The position numbers and the translations under genes were made by a program. From CAYMEK01 sp964389305 (GTDB lineage Bacteria; Spirochaetota; Spirochaetia; SZUA-6; DRHE01), in assembly GCA_964389305.1 (NCBI GenBank), contig CAYMEK010000105.1:1-8209 (forward strand): a stretch of DNA of 8,209 bases. The letters are read 5' to 3'. Position 1 is the first letter of the stretch; every line of letters begins with the position of its first letter. Below the pieces are notes generated by a model. It was given only the letters and a program-made list of their open reading frames with translations. It searched no databases and was not told where the DNA came from. This document shows, piece by piece, positions 7,280 through 8,209 of the stretch.

Positions 7280-7307
7280 TATTTTTATGTATTTTATTGG
7301 ATTTTTT
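7270..7307. repeat. Perfect 10-bp inverted repeat in the divergent spacer, possible operator
   Basis: AAAAAATCCA at 7270-7279 is mirrored exactly by TGGATTTTTT at 7298-7307, with an 18-bp AT-rich loop between them. The centres of the arms are 28 bp apart. Each arm reads TGGATTTTTT outwards, towards the gene it faces. It lies between the 5' ends of two divergent genes, so a terminator role is unlikely; binding by the XRE regulator is the natural guess. Confidence 0.5.
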
Positions 7308-7326
7308 ACTCCTAATGTTCTACTAT
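7298..7326 (+). promoter_or_regulatory. Candidate promoter of the STAS gene
   Basis: TGGATT (7298-7303), in the right arm of the inverted repeat, and TACTAT (7321-7326) are separated by 17 bp, mirroring the candidate promoter on the other strand. Matches to consensus are partial (3 of 6 and 4 of 6). The predicted transcript would start near 7333, about 43 nt before the ATG at 7376. Other AT-rich hexamers such as CATTAT at 7343-7348 could serve instead. Confidence 0.3.
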
Positions 7327-7365
7327 TTTACCTAGATTACTACATTATACGCATTTGCGCATATT

Positions 7366-7370
7366 GGAGG
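7366..7370 (+). promoter_or_regulatory. Ribosome binding site deciding the STAS start
   Basis: GGAGG ends 5 nt before the ATG at 7376. This makes 7376 a better start than the in-frame TTG at 7355, which has no such site, and slightly better than the ATG at 7382. Confidence 0.75.
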
Positions 7371-7375
7371 ATGTA

Positions 7376-7891
7376 ATGAACATGAAACAACAATCTGACG
7401 GTATCACACTGAACGTTGAAAGGCTGAACACAGACACTGCTGTTGTACAGATGGCAGGCTACCTCGACACGTACAACAGCATGGGTGTTCAGAACCAGGT
7501 CAATCAGATTATCCGTGAAGGAGTGAACAATCTGGTGTTTGACCTCAAAAAGCTCACCTATATCTCTTCAACGGGTATTGTCGTTTTTACTAACACCTTA
7601 AAGCAGGTGAAACAAACTGGTGGGAACATCATTCTGTCTGGAATGGCTTCTCGTGTCTCCGATGTACTTCAGTTATTGGGTTTTTCTAATTTCTTTACTA
7701 CAACTGAAACCCTCGAAGAAGCAATGGCGTATCTACCCTCAATTCCGAAAATAGATATACCCTTCAGTGAGCTGGAGGCCCTAACCACATCGTTTAGAGA
7801 AATCGAGGCCTTTATCGATCCAGAAAAACAACCAGAGTTTTATACCACGCTGCTGAAGATACTGAAGCAAGTGGAAGAGCTCAAGAACTAG
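7376..7891 (+). CDS. STAS-domain protein, anti-sigma-factor antagonist type
   Basis: A 171-residue cytosolic protein whose first 110 residues form a STAS domain like that of SpoIIAA-type anti-sigma-factor antagonists. These bind an anti-sigma kinase and release the sigma factor, depending on phosphorylation of one serine. VVQMAGYLDTYNS (23-35), LVFDLKKLTYISSTGI (53-68) and ILSGMASRVSDVLQLLGFSNFF follow the family order. Ser65 aligns with the phosphorylated serine of the DSSG motif; the preceding Asp is Ser64 here and the following Ser is Thr66. Residues 112-171 are a helical tail (FSELEALTTSFREIEAFID) absent from minimal STAS proteins. The LDTYNS and YxSSTGI motifs resemble spirochaetal members. 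No anti-sigma kinase or sigma factor is in view. It is divergent from the XRE gene and 70 bp ahead of an ADP-ribosylglycohydrolase on the same strand, probably in one transcript. Confidence 0.9.
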   Translation: MNMKQQSDGITLNVERLNTDTAVVQMAGYLDTYNSMGVQNQVNQIIREGVNNLVFDLKKLTYISSTGIVVFTNTLKQVKQTGGNIILSGMASRVSDVLQLLGFSNFFTTTETLEEAMAYLPSIPKIDIPFSELEALTTSFREIEAFIDPEKQPEFYTTLLKILKQVEELKN

Positions 7892-7900
7892 AAAGGGCCG

Positions 7901-7918
7901 ACGTTCTTTTAAGAATGT
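7901..7918 (+). other. Small hairpin between the STAS and glycohydrolase genes
   Basis: ACGTTCT (7901-7907) pairs with AGAATGT (7912-7918) around a 4-nt loop, with one G-U pair. It lies 10 nt after the STAS stop. No T-tract follows, so it is not a standard terminator and would let transcription continue into the next gene. It could be an mRNA processing or stability element. Confidence 0.3.
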
Positions 7919-7961
7919 AAATGTCAAGGATGCGGTCGCTTTCATATTCACAGTGAAGAGC

Positions 7962-8209
7962 ATGACTGACAAGCCAAATTTAGAAAAAAAGAATTTCGGT
8001 AGAGGCGCTATTCTTGGTTCGCTGATCGGTGATGTTGCTGGCGCAACTCTCGAATTCCTTGGTCGAAAACCTAGTCGAGCTGAAGCAATAGATGCGATGA
8101 AGATGGTTGGAGGAGGTTGTTTGCGCACGACCCCCGGTCAAATAACAGATGATGGGGAAATGGCGTTCTGCCTCATGCACGCACTCGCAGGCCATGAACA
8201 ATTCTCAAT
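7962..8209 (+). CDS. ADP-ribosylglycohydrolase (DraG/ARH family), 3' truncated
   Basis: N-terminal 82 residues of a probable ADP-ribosyl hydrolase, an enzyme that removes ADP-ribose from modified protein side chains or other acceptors using two metal ions. GAILGSLIGDVAGATLEF at residues 15-32 is the family's opening signature (GxxxGxxxGDxxGxxxE). GQITDDGEMAFCLMHAL at 59-75 carries the Thr62-Asp63-Asp64 metal-binding motif of the family, followed by Gly where Thr or Ser is more common. The remaining C-terminal metal ligands lie outside the window; full-length members are usually about 250-350 residues. ATG at 7962 is chosen because the family signature begins soon after. The frame is also open upstream with GTG at 7953, and the ribosome binding site is weak (GAAGAG). 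It follows the STAS gene by 70 bp with no terminator. The substrate is unknown. Confidence 0.88.
   Translation, partial: MTDKPNLEKKNFGRGAILGSLIGDVAGATLEFLGRKPSRAEAIDAMKMVGGGCLRTTPGQITDDGEMAFCLMHALAGHEQFS

Larger units (their letters stand above)
6637..8209. other. AT-rich segment, possible acquired accessory block
   Basis: Base composition changes sharply close to 6640. The genes to the left look about 60-65% GC by eye, with strongly GC-rich third codon positions. The genes to the right look about 40-45%, with many A/T-ending codons and AT-tract spacers. The segment holds a repressor, a STAS gene and the start of an ADP-ribosylglycohydrolase. No integrase, transposase, tRNA or flanking repeat is visible, and the right end is outside the window, so transfer is inferred from composition only. 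Confidence 0.5.

Noticed and set aside
7261..7307. Inverted repeat with A and T tracts as a bidirectional terminator
   Set aside because: It sits between the 5' ends of divergent genes, has a long 18-bp loop and a stem with only three G-C pairs.
7355..7375. TTG at 7355 as start of the STAS gene
   Set aside because: GGAGG lies inside this extension and is correctly spaced for the ATG at 7376, so the longer form would bury its own ribosome binding site.
7781..8201. Minus-strand open frames at the right end
   Set aside because: They lie antisense to the STAS tail and to the clear ADP-ribosylglycohydrolase N-terminus on the plus strand.

Overview
The window looks like chromosomal DNA from a GC-rich bacterium. 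I favour a spirochaete with modest confidence, for two reasons. The STAS protein (7376-7891) carries the LDTYNS and YISSTGI motifs and the LLGFSNFF tail that I associate with spirochaetal anti-sigma-factor antagonists. The small XRE regulator also resembles those of that phylum. A deltaproteobacterial origin is not excluded, because the hybrid kinase type is common there too. No rRNA, tRNA, CRISPR array or insertion sequence is visible.

Layout. (1) 1-1264, plus strand: the 3' end of a polar amino acid ABC transporter operon, with a truncated permease overlapping a complete ATPase. (2) 1265-2585, plus strand: a 130-bp spacer with a 20-bp tandem repeat and a sigma70-like promoter, then a two-ACT-domain GcvR-like protein and, 30 bp later, a small protein with a degenerate receiver domain. 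(3) 6636-2582, minus strand: a tight three-gene operon encoding a REC-PAS-HisKA-HATPase-REC hybrid histidine kinase, a stand-alone HPt phosphotransfer protein and a 579-residue helical protein of unknown function. It converges on region 2 and the two facing genes share stop-codon bases (CTAG). (4) 6637-8209: an abruptly AT-richer segment with an XRE repressor on the minus strand. Divergent from it are a STAS anti-anti-sigma-type gene and a truncated ADP-ribosylglycohydrolase that runs off the right edge.

How the genes fit together. The permease and ATPase import an amino acid. The ACT protein is probably an amino-acid-sensing regulator, but it has its own promoter. The hybrid kinase and HPt form most of a phosphorelay (His290 to Asp584 to HPt His52, then an Asp on an unidentified regulator). 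The kinase's own N-terminal receiver is one possible end point. No DNA-binding output regulator is encoded nearby, so the 579-residue protein in the same operon is the obvious candidate partner. In the AT-rich segment the repressor and the STAS gene share a spacer containing a perfect 10-bp inverted repeat. Each arm carries the same -35-like hexamer pointing outwards, which suggests a compact self-regulated switch controlling a STAS/ADP-ribosylglycohydrolase pair. This segment is the best candidate for a little-described accessory system, but its right side is cut off.
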